Source: Bin55 sp965203735
GTDB taxonomy: Bacteria; Pseudomonadota; Gammaproteobacteria; Pseudomonadales; Azotimanducaceae
Length of the DNA: 64,000 bases
Direction: 5' to 3'
NCBI GenBank assembly: GCA_965203735.1
Contig: OZ241909.1
Coordinates: 992,001-1,056,000, forward strand
Shown here: one piece after another, positions 54,200 to 62,997 of the stretch
Layout: every line of letters begins with the position of its first letter
Numbering within the stretch: position 1 is the stretch's first letter
Position numbers and translations under genes: made by a program
The notes under the pieces: generated by a model
Told to the model about the DNA's origin: nothing
Databases searched by the model: none
Seen by the model: only the letters and a program-made list of their open reading frames with translations

Positions 54200-55159
54200 T
54201 TGATCACTCAAAAGACTTTGAGAAATGAAATCCGAGCTAGCGGCATAGGTTTGCACACTGGTCGAAAATCCCAGATTGCGATTCGCCCAGCACCCCCAAA
54301 TACGGGAATTTCCTTTGTACGTAAGGACTTATGCAATGCTGGATTGATTTCCGCCACAGTGGATTCTGTGGTGGACACCACACTTTCTACCACCATTGGT
54401 GAGGGAGATGTAACGATCTCAACAATCGAGCATTTGATGGCAGCACTTGCTGGGCTTGGAGTGGACAACGCTCTCATAGAAGTCGATGGCGAAGAAATAC
54501 CGATCATGGATGGAAGTGCAGCTCCGTTTGTGTTTTTGATTCAGTCCGCTGGATTAGTCGACCAACCCGTCGCCAAGCGTTTTATCAAGATCCACCGTAA
54601 AGTGGGAATTCAAGATACTCGGAGCGACGTATACGTTGAACTCCAGCCGAGTGATGACTTTTGCGTGAGATTTCGGATCGAGTATGAGCACCCTGTATTT
54701 ACCAGTCATGTTGACTACGCTGCCGTAGAGTTCTCGCAGACGGCGTTCATAAACGAAATAAGTCGTGCGCGAACATTTGGATTTCTTGCGGACTACGAAC
54801 GACTAAAGTCAATGAATTTAGCTCGTGGAGGAAGCTTCGACAACACGCTGGTTATTGGTGAGAACTCCCTGCTTAACGAAGCAGGACTTCGATTGAAGGA
54901 CGAATTTGTAAAGCACAAGATTCTTGATGCGATCGGAGATTTGTTTCTGTTGGGTCACAATCTGATTGGGACATTTGTTGGCCATCGATCAGGTCATCGC
55001 ACAAACTACGAGCTTGTCAAATCGCTAGTTAACTCTCCCAATTCGTGGCAATACGTCACATTTGAAGATTGTTCGGAGCTGCCTCTGGGCTATCGAGCCA
55101 ACTACGACGAGAGTCCCGCAACTCAGACCGAGTCTATGGCTGTTGCTGCTGGAGGGTAA
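54200..55159 (+). CDS. lpxC: UDP-3-O-acyl-GlcNAc deacetylase LpxC
   Basis: A 319-residue zinc deacetylase committing substrate to lipid A. SGIGLHTGRKS near the start, STIEHLMAAL with a zinc histidine, and KHKILDAIGDLFLLG with the HKxxD zinc motif are diagnostic. The start is TTG 54200, ten bases after CAGGAG, matching the family N-terminus; no ATG or GTG is available. The position after ftsZ is conserved. Confidence 0.95.
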   Translation: MITQKTLRNEIRASGIGLHTGRKSQIAIRPAPPNTGISFVRKDLCNAGLISATVDSVVDTTLSTTIGEGDVTISTIEHLMAALAGLGVDNALIEVDGEEIPIMDGSAAPFVFLIQSAGLVDQPVAKRFIKIHRKVGIQDTRSDVYVELQPSDDFCVRFRIEYEHPVFTSHVDYAAVEFSQTAFINEISRARTFGFLADYERLKSMNLARGGSFDNTLVIGENSLLNEAGLRLKDEFVKHKILDAIGDLFLLGHNLIGTFVGHRSGHRTNYELVKSLVNSPNSWQYVTFEDCSELPLGYRANYDESPATQTESMAVAAGG

Positions 55160-55189
55160 CGGGTGCTGCTGGAGGGCACTCGCGAACGA

Positions 55190-55522
55190 TTACGCCGGCA
55201 GAGTTGAACGACCAATTGTCGCGTTGGTCACAATGATTGCTCTTTGGACTTTGGCGAATTGCTCCATATGGTGGAGCTCGTCGACTAAGTGCTTGCACTG
55301 AAAGCGTAAACGATTGGCCCAGGAAGCCGAATCCGCCAAGACGACGAGCGTATCGCCTTTGATGGATGCTCCGATGCAGTGACTCGCTTCGCGGTGAGGA
55401 AGTAGTGATCGAACTATCTCAAGGGTGTTCCTTTCTTTCTCGATCCGACCCATTAGACGCGACAAGCCACTCTTTCGCTGAGCGTTAGGACTTAGCACGT
55501 CTTTCAGTCGATAGATAGACAC
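55190..55522 (-). CDS. dciA: DciA-like replication protein (DUF721)
   Basis: A 110-residue DUF721 protein: after a basic N-terminus (LKDVLSPNAQ) comes the KH-like domain with GASIKGDTLVVLADSASWANRLRFQ. DciA loads or stimulates the replicative helicase in bacteria lacking DnaC. Its place between lpxC and secA on the opposite strand is conserved in gammaproteobacteria. Start is GTG 55522. Confidence 0.85.
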   Translation of the reverse strand: MSIYRLKDVLSPNAQRKSGLSRLMGRIEKERNTLEIVRSLLPHREASHCIGASIKGDTLVVLADSASWANRLRFQCKHLVDELHHMEQFAKVQRAIIVTNATIGRSTLPA

Positions 55523-55620
55523 TTGAATTCCCGTGCAAACAACCCGATATTAGATCCATGCAAGACATCCAGACCAAGGATGCCAAGTAAAATGAGGGGC
55601 GTAAATAGCCCGTAGATTAT

Positions 55621-58362
55621 ATGTTAGACAATTTCCTGAAGTCAGTCTTCGGAAGCCGAAACGCTCGTGAATTGAAGCGTATGGGAGGCTTAGTACGCAA
55701 CGTCAATAGCCACACGGATTCCACAAGTCAACTCACTGACGAGCAGTTGTCCAAGAAGACTGCTGAGTTCACCGAACGCCATAGTCGAGGCGAATCTCTG
55801 GACCAGTTGCTTCCAGAAGTCTTCGCATGTGTGCGTGAGGCGGCGGATAGGGCAAACAACACTCGGCATTACGATGTTCAGCTAATCGGTGGCATCACGC
55901 TTCACGAAGGCAAGATCGCCGAGATGCGGACCGGGGAAGGTAAGACCCTCGTTGCGACCTTGGCTGCGTACCTCAATGCGCTCTCGGGTAAGGGTGTCCA
56001 TATCGTAACTGTGAATGACTACTTGGCGCGTCGAGATGCCGAGTGGATGGGTCCGATCTACCGTGCGCTTGGCGCGAGCGTTGGTGTCGTGCAATCTCAA
56101 CAGGATCAGGAAGAAAAGCGCATTGCCTATCAAGCCGATGTGACGTATGGGACAAACAACGAGTTTGGATTTGATTATCTGCGCGACAACATGGCTTTCA
56201 GGATGCAGGATAGATTCCAGAGAGGTCTAAATTTCGCTATCGTCGATGAGGTTGACTCCATTCTGATCGACGAGGCTAGGACTCCTCTGATTATTTCGGG
56301 TCCGACTGAGGAAAACACAGAACTCTATAAGCAAATCAACAAGATAGCACCGCGCCTCGAGCAGCAGGAATACGTAGAGGATGCTCTTCCTGCGGTGCTC
56401 GGAGGTGAAGCTCCAGAGGACACAGGAGATTACTTCATCGACGAGAAAAATCGTTCCGTCGAGCTCACGGAGCGTGGTCATCAAAGGGTTGAGCAGCACT
56501 TGATCAAAGCCGGACTGCTAACAGAGGGGGAAAGCCTCTATTCCTCAGGAAATCTTGGACTGCTTCATCACGTAAACGTGGCATTGAAAGCCCATTTTCT
56601 CTACAAGAAAGACGTTGAATACATGGTGACAAACGGGGAGGTCGTCATCATTGACGAGCACACAGGTCGCGCCATGCCAGGTCGAAGGTGGTCTGAAGGA
56701 ATTCATCAAGCTGTTGAAGCCAAGGAAGGCGTTTCGATTCGACAGGAATCGCAAACGCTAGCGTCAACGACGTTCCAAAACTACTTTCGTCTATATACCA
56801 AGCTCGCAGGTATGACGGGAACTGCAGACACAGAAGCATTTGAGTTCAAGCAGATCTATCAGTTGGAAGTGGTCGTCATTCCAACGCACCTCCCGATGAT
56901 CCGTGACGATAGAAATGACTTGATCTACATGTCTCTGGACGAGAAGTACGATGCCATTGTTCAGGACATCAACGAGTGCACTGCATCGGATCAGCCGGTC
57001 TTGGTAGGAACCACGTCCATCGAGAGTTCAGAACGCCTTTCGAAAGAACTGAAGAGACGCAAGATTCAACACAGCGTACTCAACGCAAAACAACACGAAC
57101 GTGAAGCCGAAATTGTGGCTCAAGCCGGTCGGCCAGGCAATGTGACTATTGCAACCAATATGGCCGGGAGAGGTACGGACATTGTATTGGGCGGCAATTA
57201 CAACGCTGAAATAGCAGATTTGGGAGAAGATCCTGATCCTGATAAAGTCTCGGCTCTTATGGAAAACTGGGAGAAGCGACACCAGCAGGTCATCGATGCA
57301 GGAGGTCTCCACATTGTTGGGACTGAGCGTCACGAGTCCCGACGCATCGACAATCAATTACGAGGCCGTTCAGGACGCCAAGGTGATCCGGGTTCCTCCC
57401 GTTTTTACTTGTCAATGGAAGACGACCTGATGCGACTATTCGCATCGGAACGTTGGAACAACATGATCCAGTCGTTGGGCTTACAACCCGGCGAGGCCAT
57501 TGAAGCTAAGATGGTCAACAATGCCATCGAAAGAGCCCAACGGCGTGTGGAAGGTCGTAATTTCGATCTGCGGAAGAACCTACTCGAGTTTGACGACGTG
57601 GCCAATGTTCAAAGACAGGTCATCTACCAACAACGAGATGAACTTCTTGATGTTGGAGGTGTGAGCGAATCTATCGAGCAAATGCGTTGGAATGTGATCG
57701 ACGACTTAAGCAGCAACTACATTCCTCCGAACTCAGTTCCCGACGAGTGGGATGTCGCGACAATGGAGAGAGTCCTAGGCTCAGAATTTGGTCTGCAAAT
57801 TCCCATTTCACAATGGATGGAAGATGGAAGCGTAGAGAACGGAGAGTCCATTCGAGACAAAGTACTAGAGGAAGTCGAGTCCGCCTATCAGACAAAACGA
57901 GACGGATGGGTTGGAATGGGAATCGACGCAGATTCCATCGAGAAGAGGATCATGCTTTCAATCCTCGATCAAAAGTGGAAAGAGCACATCGTGGCGATGG
58001 AGCATCTGAGACAGGGAATTCACCTACGAGGTTATGCACAAAAACAACCGAAACAGGAGTACAAACGCGAGTCATTCTTGATGTTTGAAGAAATGCTTGC
58101 GAACAGAGAGCATGATGTTGTTCGCATGCTTTCACGTGGGGAAATACAACAGGATGTCGATCGGCGTGCTGAAGAGGTACGTCGTCAACAGGAAGCTATG
58201 CGTCGCTTGAGGTATCAGCACGATAGCTCCGCGAGCAATGGGGAGCAGGAGTCCGCGGCCGCCAAACCGTTTGTTCGTGAAAAGCCGAAGGTAGGGCGAA
58301 ACGAAGCTTGCCCTTGCGGGTCTGGCAAGAAGTACAAGAACTGCTGCGGCCGAAGCGGCTAA
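55621..58362 (+). CDS. secA: Preprotein translocase ATPase SecA
   Basis: A 913-residue motor driving export through SecYEG. MRTGEGKT is the Walker A motif near residue 102, VDEVDSILIDEART the DEAD-like Walker B near 208, and IATNMAGRGTDIVLGG and RGRSGRQGDPGSS are helicase motifs. The C-terminus ends in the zinc-binding SEC-C motif CPCGSGKKYKNCC, which binds SecB. The gene is alone, followed 29 bases later by argJ on the same strand. Confidence 0.97.
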   Translation: MLDNFLKSVFGSRNARELKRMGGLVRNVNSHTDSTSQLTDEQLSKKTAEFTERHSRGESLDQLLPEVFACVREAADRANNTRHYDVQLIGGITLHEGKIAEMRTGEGKTLVATLAAYLNALSGKGVHIVTVNDYLARRDAEWMGPIYRALGASVGVVQSQQDQEEKRIAYQADVTYGTNNEFGFDYLRDNMAFRMQDRFQRGLNFAIVDEVDSILIDEARTPLIISGPTEENTELYKQINKIAPRLEQQEYVEDALPAVLGGEAPEDTGDYFIDEKNRSVELTERGHQRVEQHLIKAGLLTEGESLYSSGNLGLLHHVNVALKAHFLYKKDVEYMVTNGEVVIIDEHTGRAMPGRRWSEGIHQAVEAKEGVSIRQESQTLASTTFQNYFRLYTKLAGMTGTADTEAFEFKQIYQLEVVVIPTHLPMIRDDRNDLIYMSLDEKYDAIVQDINECTASDQPVLVGTTSIESSERLSKELKRRKIQHSVLNAKQHEREAEIVAQAGRPGNVTIATNMAGRGTDIVLGGNYNAEIADLGEDPDPDKVSALMENWEKRHQQVIDAGGLHIVGTERHESRRIDNQLRGRSGRQGDPGSSRFYLSMEDDLMRLFASERWNNMIQSLGLQPGEAIEAKMVNNAIERAQRRVEGRNFDLRKNLLEFDDVANVQRQVIYQQRDELLDVGGVSESIEQMRWNVIDDLSSNYIPPNSVPDEWDVATMERVLGSEFGLQIPISQWMEDGSVENGESIRDKVLEEVESAYQTKRDGWVGMGIDADSIEKRIMLSILDQKWKEHIVAMEHLRQGIHLRGYAQKQPKQEYKRESFLMFEEMLANREHDVVRMLSRGEIQQDVDRRAEEVRRQQEAMRRLRYQHDSSASNGEQESAAAKPFVREKPKVGRNEACPCGSGKKYKNCCGRSG

Positions 58363-58391
58363 CCAACTAAGCACTCTCTCCCCTTAGCTCC

Positions 58392-59606
58392 ATGCCAGTC
58401 AATCTTCCTCCAACCTTGCCATTGCGTCCTATCAAAGGTGTAAGTCTTGGATGCACGTCAGCAAGAATTCGCTATGAAGAACGCGATGACCTCGTCGTGA
58501 TGGTCTTCGATGCTGGCACAGTTGCTGGCGGTGTGTTCACTCAGAACACATTTCAAGCTGCGCCTGTCCTATTGTCGCGAAGCAGAATGGGTCTAGTTCG
58601 AGGGGTAGTGATCAACAGTGGAAACGCAAATGCGGCCACAGGCGACCGAGGCATTGAAGATGCTCGTTCCTGCTGCGCTGCCCTCGCAGGTCTTATAGAT
58701 TGCGAGGAATCCCAGATCTTGCCCTTTAGCACCGGTGTGATCGGGGAATTCTTGCCGATGGATCGAATGGAGAAAGGCATTGGAGAGGCATATGACTCCG
58801 TTAGGGGAGATGGATGGAATGACGCTGCTGCAGCGATCCTCACAACGGACACTGCTCCGAAGGGAGTTTCGGTGACGTTCAGAGTGGATGGTGAAGATGT
58901 CAATGCAAGCGGCATGGTCAAAGGATCGGGAATGATGCGTCCCGACATGGCCACCTTGTTGGCCTTTGTCGCTACCGACGCTCGGGTAAGTGAGCATGTT
59001 GCGAACTCGCTAGCTCTCGATCTCGCCGACCGCAGCTTCAATCGTTTGACTGTTGATGGGGATACTTCAACGAATGATTCCTTTGTCATATTCGCCACAG
59101 GAAAGGGTTCGGTTTCGACAGTCAACCAGGTGGATACTAAGCAGTACACAGAATTGTTGGACGGGCTAACTCCGTTAGCTCGAGAGCTAGCAATACGCAC
59201 CGTTCGCGATGCTGAAGGCGCCACCAAGTTCATAACAATTAGGGTTGTTGGAGGACTGTCGGAGCAGGAATGTCTGACAGTTGCTTACACCATAGCCCAT
59301 TCTCCGCTAGTCAAGACTGCGGCCTTTGGGGGAGATCCCAACTGGGGCCGGTTTTGCATGGCGATAGGGCACGCTGGAGTCAAAGATCTCGATCCTTCCA
59401 CAGTGTCACTGAGAATCGATGACGTTCCTATTGCACACAATGGGCTTGTCGCTCGAGACTATGTGGAAGAACTGGCCGCCAGGCGGATGTGCGAACCTGA
59501 GTTTCTCGTACAGGTGGACTTAGGTCGAGGAAATGCTACGACGGAGATTTGGACAACGGATCTGTCCTACGAGTACGTGAAGATCAACGCCGAGTATCGA
59601 TCCTAG
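58392..59606 (+). CDS. argJ: Glutamate N-acetyltransferase ArgJ
   Basis: A 404-residue enzyme that recycles acetyl from N-acetylornithine to glutamate in arginine synthesis. The autocleavage region KGSGMMRPDMATLLAF near residue 180 provides the new N-terminal threonine after MA. INSGNANAATG and GDPNWGRFCMAIG are conserved. It converges on yacG with a 21-base gap. Confidence 0.95.
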   Translation: MPVNLPPTLPLRPIKGVSLGCTSARIRYEERDDLVVMVFDAGTVAGGVFTQNTFQAAPVLLSRSRMGLVRGVVINSGNANAATGDRGIEDARSCCAALAGLIDCEESQILPFSTGVIGEFLPMDRMEKGIGEAYDSVRGDGWNDAAAAILTTDTAPKGVSVTFRVDGEDVNASGMVKGSGMMRPDMATLLAFVATDARVSEHVANSLALDLADRSFNRLTVDGDTSTNDSFVIFATGKGSVSTVNQVDTKQYTELLDGLTPLARELAIRTVRDAEGATKFITIRVVGGLSEQECLTVAYTIAHSPLVKTAAFGGDPNWGRFCMAIGHAGVKDLDPSTVSLRIDDVPIAHNGLVARDYVEELAARRMCEPEFLVQVDLGRGNATTEIWTTDLSYEYVKINAEYRS

Positions 59607-59627
59607 ACGACTTCGGTAGACGTTTCG

Positions 59628-59825
59628 CTAAGAGATTGAGCTATCAGGAAATAAGTCATGGACTATTTCCCTTCGTTCTTCAACCCACTCGCCTAAATCA
59701 ATGAGCTTGCATCGTTCAGAGCAAAACGGACGGAAGGGACTCTCCGCTGACCACTTGACTTTCCTCTCGCAGGTTGGGCAACTTACCGATTCATGCTTCG
59801 TATGACCGGTTTTGCGATCAGTCAT
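59628..59825 (-). CDS. yacG: DNA gyrase inhibitor YacG
   Basis: A 65-residue zinc-finger protein: CPTC and FCSERCKLIDLGEW give the four-cysteine site and family signature. Known members bind GyrB and inhibit gyrase. I use ATG 59825; the frame to 59867 adds 14 non-family residues. It lies downstream of coaE on the same strand, a conserved pairing. Confidence 0.9.
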   Translation of the reverse strand: MTDRKTGHTKHESVSCPTCERKVKWSAESPFRPFCSERCKLIDLGEWVEERREIVHDLFPDSSIS

Positions 59826-59907
59826 GGCGCACTCTTTTGACCATCTCTCGTTTTCCCCAGAACACATTCAATATACACCCAAAGCTTCGCATCGCAAGCG
59901 ATTAAGT

Positions 59908-60552
59908 TCAACAATTATTCTTGGTGCTGGGCAACTTCTTGGAATTGTTTGATGCACGGTTCAGGAATTGCTCATGTAGGTCTTGAACGATTGGAGACAG
60001 TTGCTCGACAGTTCCCTGGTTCTCGATGACTTCGTCCGCGAGTGCAAGGCGTGCATCGCGATCGATCTGTGCTGCAATCATAGACTTAGCCAAATCAGCG
60101 CTTATTGTGTCTCGGTCAACGATTCTTTGAACTTGGACTTCGGTGGGAACATCGACGACAAGCACGCAGTCGTAGGAACTACTACGGGCTCTTAGCAACG
60201 GATTCACAAGGATCACATACGGTGAAGTTGCTTCTTTGAGAAGTTCCAGCGTTCGAATTCCGATCAATGGATGCAAGAGACGCTCAAGCCATCTGCGGTT
60301 CCCGGGGTCGGCGAAAATCTTCTTGCGAAGATCCTCCCTATTTAGAGATCCGTCCGATTGAAGAACCTCCTCACCAAAGTACTCAGCAATTTGTGCTAGT
60401 GCCTTAGATCCCGGTCGCACGACTTCCCGAGAAATGAGGTCTTGTTCAACAATCTGAACGCCGAGGGACTCGAACAAACTGGCGACAAGACTCTTTCCAC
60501 TTCCGATCCCACCGGTTAGAACTACGGTCCAGTTGCTCACGAATGAGTACAT
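59908..60552 (-). CDS. coaE: Dephospho-CoA kinase
   Basis: A 214-residue P-loop kinase for the last step of coenzyme A synthesis. TGGIGSGKS near residue 13 is Walker A; QDLISREVV, LHPLI and NPLLRA match the family. The usual VPLL before the CoA-binding region reads VNPLL. Start ATG 60552, or GTG 60540. It follows pilD. Confidence 0.93.
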   Translation of the reverse strand: MYSFVSNWTVVLTGGIGSGKSLVASLFESLGVQIVEQDLISREVVRPGSKALAQIAEYFGEEVLQSDGSLNREDLRKKIFADPGNRRWLERLLHPLIGIRTLELLKEATSPYVILVNPLLRARSSSYDCVLVVDVPTEVQVQRIVDRDTISADLAKSMIAAQIDRDARLALADEVIENQGTVEQLSPIVQDLHEQFLNRASNNSKKLPSTKNNC

Positions 60553-60601
60553 CCGTCAGCGGCAAAGCTTCCAAGCGCTTTGGAAATTGAGAAATTGAAC
60601 T

Positions 60602-61450
60602 TCACGCTCTGAGAAAAGTCCAGGTGTAGATCTGATCGTGCAAGAAAATCGTCACTATTGCTGCGAAAGCAAGGAATGCTCCAAATGGAATCCCTGCCGT
60701 GAGAGAGTATGTTCGCTTGAAGAGTTGTAGTAAAGCGAAAACTAGCGCAAGAGCGAAGGCAAATACGATCATGTATGGCATGAGTTCCCATCCGATCCAT
60801 GCACCTATCGCTGCATTCAGTTTGAAATCTCCTTCGCCCATTCCATCCCTACCGGTAACGAGACGAAATGCGTGATTTATTAGCCAGAAAGACACGTACC
60901 CGATTACGGCTCCAATAACTCCTGATTCGACTGGCGCAAGAAAAGGCGACGTGGGTAGAGCAACGCTTGCAACCAAACCCAGGAACAGAAGGGGATATGT
61001 GAGCTCATTGGGCAAGAGTCCCCTTCCTAGGTCGATTGTGGCGAGAGCCACGAGCAGTGAAGTACCCACAATCAATACCGCTGCCTCGAGCGAAATTCCA
61101 GAAACAAGAACAGCAAGAATCGAAAGTAAGCAGACGTTGAATTCGATTAGGGGATAGCGAGGTGAAATTTTTGCCCCACACGTAGCACACTTAGCACGGA
61201 GCAGAAACCAACTCAGAATGGGAACCATGTGCATGGGGTGCAACGGAGTTTTACATACTGGGCAGTGCGACCGAGGAAGGAATAGGTTGAAGGTCGGTCG
61301 GTCGGGAATTTCGATGCTCAGAAGGTCAAAAGCTTCCATGCGAAGCTTCATTTCCGTCATTGTTGGGATGCGAGAGATAACTACATTCAAGAGACTCCCG
61401 AGGATGAGTCCCAGAAGCCCTGCACAAGCGAAAACGAACCACTGTTCCAT
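60602..61450 (-). CDS. pilD: Type IV prepilin peptidase/methyltransferase PilD
   Basis: A 282-residue bifunctional membrane protease that cleaves and N-methylates type IV pilins and type II secretion pseudopilins. The zinc-binding cytoplasmic loop has CPVC and CATC; the catalytic aspartates are in TIDLGRGLLPNELT and GEGDFKL; about eight membrane helices are present. I use ATG 61450; GTG 61483 is possible. pilB and pilC, often upstream, are not present. Confidence 0.92.
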   Translation of the reverse strand: MEQWFVFACAGLLGLILGSLLNVVISRIPTMTEMKLRMEAFDLLSIEIPDRPTFNLFLPRSHCPVCKTPLHPMHMVPILSWFLLRAKCATCGAKISPRYPLIEFNVCLLSILAVLVSGISLEAAVLIVGTSLLVALATIDLGRGLLPNELTYPLLFLGLVASVALPTSPFLAPVESGVIGAVIGYVSFWLINHAFRLVTGRDGMGEGDFKLNAAIGAWIGWELMPYMIVFAFALALVFALLQLFKRTYSLTAGIPFGAFLAFAAIVTIFLHDQIYTWTFLRA

Positions 61451-61566
61451 ATTGAAATTAAACCATTTTGCCGGCAGCACCACTTGAGGCGTAGGGAAAT
61501 ATTGGCACGTTGGGAATGAACCGACGAGCGAAATCGTGGAGCATATAATTCTTGGTCTTCAAGTCT

Positions 61567-61643
61567 GCCGGAATAGCTCAGTTAGGCAGAGCGACTGATT
61601 CGTAATCAGTAGGTCCGCAGTTCGAATCTGCGTTCCGGCACCA
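61567..61643 (+). tRNA. tRNA-Thr (anticodon CGT)
   Basis: A 77-base cloverleaf including encoded CCA. Acceptor GCCGGAA pairs with TTCCGGC. The anticodon stem ACTGA/TCAGT encloses loop TTCGTAA with anticodon CGT, reading ACG. The T loop TTCGAAT is standard. It resembles E. coli thrW. Confidence 0.96.
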
Positions 61644-62153
61644 GGTCCCACTTCGGTGTCGTGAAACCGATGCAGCGACACTTCGATGCGCCAGTGGCTT
61701 GGCTGCACGAAGCTGTCGAACATCTCGGCCATAGTACCGCCCTTGTTCAACAGAAAATGTAAGCGGCGGGTCGACCTGTTAATCGTTGAAATAATCTACT
61801 CGCTTCAAGACAGAATGAGGTGGTTGCTGGAAGTGTGAATTCTGATATCTGTGCAGTCGACAGCATCGACTAAACGATATTCGACAATTTCAAAGAATGG
61901 AAGAAGGCTTCTTACCTGGTGACCATTTAGTCGAATCGGGGCGTGTGCCGGATGAAGTGCTTTGCTCTCCGATTGCTAATTGAGTTTTCGTATACCCGAA
62001 TTGGATCAATGCGAGCGGGGATTCAAGTGGCAACCGACTCTGTCTCTTTCGATAATTCCAAATCAATTCATCGGTTCGAGACATTGGCTTGCAGCCACTA
62101 GCCTTGTAGTTATTGGTGTTACTACCTAGATCGAGCAGGACAAAACCATGAGC
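61644..62153. other. Intergenic region downstream of tRNA-Thr
   Basis: A 510-base stretch with only short frames (63 and 64 residues, minus strand). The first runs antisense through the tRNA. None is recognisable. I looked for a duplicated tRNA 3' end or an integrase as signs of an integrated element and saw neither. A small dyad AAGAAG-g-CTTCTT lies at 61901-61913. Confidence 0.45.
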
Positions 62154-62561
62154 TCAAGAGTATTGCAGTTGTCTGGGGCTTGAAAAAATCGCCAACACTC
62201 CTCCCACTAATGCCACGACCATAAACACTTTCACAAGAGGTACACCTACAACCGCCCCAGTCGCCGCGCAAACGATTAGAAGTACAGCTGGAAGACGCCG
62301 TTCAACAATGAGACATATCACTGCAAACACGCATGTTGCCATCGTAAAGAAAACGCCGACCCATCTGAGACTGGCTTTAATGACGAAGTCCTGAGAAGCA
62401 AGGTGAGAGAATGCAAATTGGGAATCCAATCCAAAGCTGCCAAAAAACAAATCGCTGTAAGGGTGCGCCAATTCCAGGTGCCATAGCACCAGACCGACAA
62501 TAGCAGCGAATAGACCAAGAAATCCGCCGATTAGAGCAATTAATCCACCAAGCTTTTTCAA
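62154..62561 (-). CDS. Four-helix membrane protein, unknown function
   Basis: A 135-residue hydrophobic protein with four predicted membrane helices: LGGLIALIGGFLGLFAAIVGLVLW, the region around VGVFFTMATCVFAVICLIV, and two in the last 45 residues. It has the look of DUF4064-like small membrane proteins, but I cannot assign it. The only start is TTG 62561 without a clear ribosome site. It stands alone between tRNA-Thr and nadC. Confidence 0.55.
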   Translation of the reverse strand: MKKLGGLIALIGGFLGLFAAIVGLVLWHLELAHPYSDLFFGSFGLDSQFAFSHLASQDFVIKASLRWVGVFFTMATCVFAVICLIVERRLPAVLLIVCAATGAVVGVPLVKVFMVVALVGGVLAIFSSPRQLQYS

Positions 62562-62927
62562 TAAGGTGTCACGATCTCAAACAATATTTGAAAGGCTTTT
62601 GTCACTAGTGAGTTGCTTCGTTAGAACCATAGTTCACTGTTGAAGTCTCTTTGTTGCAAGGTTGGGTCTCAACGGACCCTAGCAACTATACGAGAAAGAC
62701 CTCCTAGGTTGTTGAACAGAGTTCTTGAGTTCCCCAAAAATGGGCAAACTCCTGCCGCAGCTATGAATCGATTGTTTCTTTATAGTAGATCTAGTGAAAC
62801 GATCGTTTCTTTAGGAAGGATCAATGATACCCCCCACGGAAGCACTACTGATCGCGCATTTAGTGGATTCCAATGACCAAGAAAGAGAGCAGTCTACAAG
62901 TCCTCTGACATTGTTCGAGGAGTTCTG
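62562..62927. other. Intergenic region with tandem repeats
   Basis: This 366-base gap contains two 18-base near-identical repeats (62765-62782 and 62796-62813, 16 of 18 matching) and the beginning of a short plus-strand frame, described separately. The left part, upstream of the minus-strand membrane protein gene, shows nothing else recognisable. Confidence 0.45.
62765..62813. repeat. Tandem near-palindromic operator-like repeats
   Basis: Two copies of GAAWCGATYGTTTCTTTA start 31 bases apart, about three helical turns. The second contains the perfect 14-bp palindrome GAAACGATCGTTTC (62796-62809); the first is an imperfect version. A Shine-Dalgarno-like AGGAAGGA follows at once. The arrangement suggests binding of a dimeric regulator to adjacent sites. 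Confidence 0.5.
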
Positions 62928-62997
62928 TCAAGGATTGATACCAAACGAGAAATCGAGACTCTCGACATCCTTAGTTAGAGTGCCCAGCGAGATGTAG
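62824..62997 (+). CDS. Candidate small protein behind the tandem repeats
   Basis: ATG 62824 follows AGGAAGGA after three bases. The frame encodes 57 residues (MIPPTEALLIAHLVDSND at the start) and runs 70 bases into the 3' end of nadC on the opposite strand. It has no recognisable domain. Support comes only from the ribosome site and the operator-like repeats just upstream; it may equally be a leader or chance. Confidence 0.3.
   Translation: MIPPTEALLIAHLVDSNDQEREQSTSPLTLFEEFCQGLIPNEKSRLSTSLVRVPSEM

Noticed and set aside
58553..59233. 226-residue minus-strand frame opposite argJ
   Set aside because: Shadow frame; argJ on the plus strand has all family motifs.
61559..61750. 63-residue minus-strand frame through tRNA-Thr
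   Set aside because: Much of it is the reverse complement of the tRNA, a common false gene call. No duplicated tRNA end or integrase suggests an integration site.
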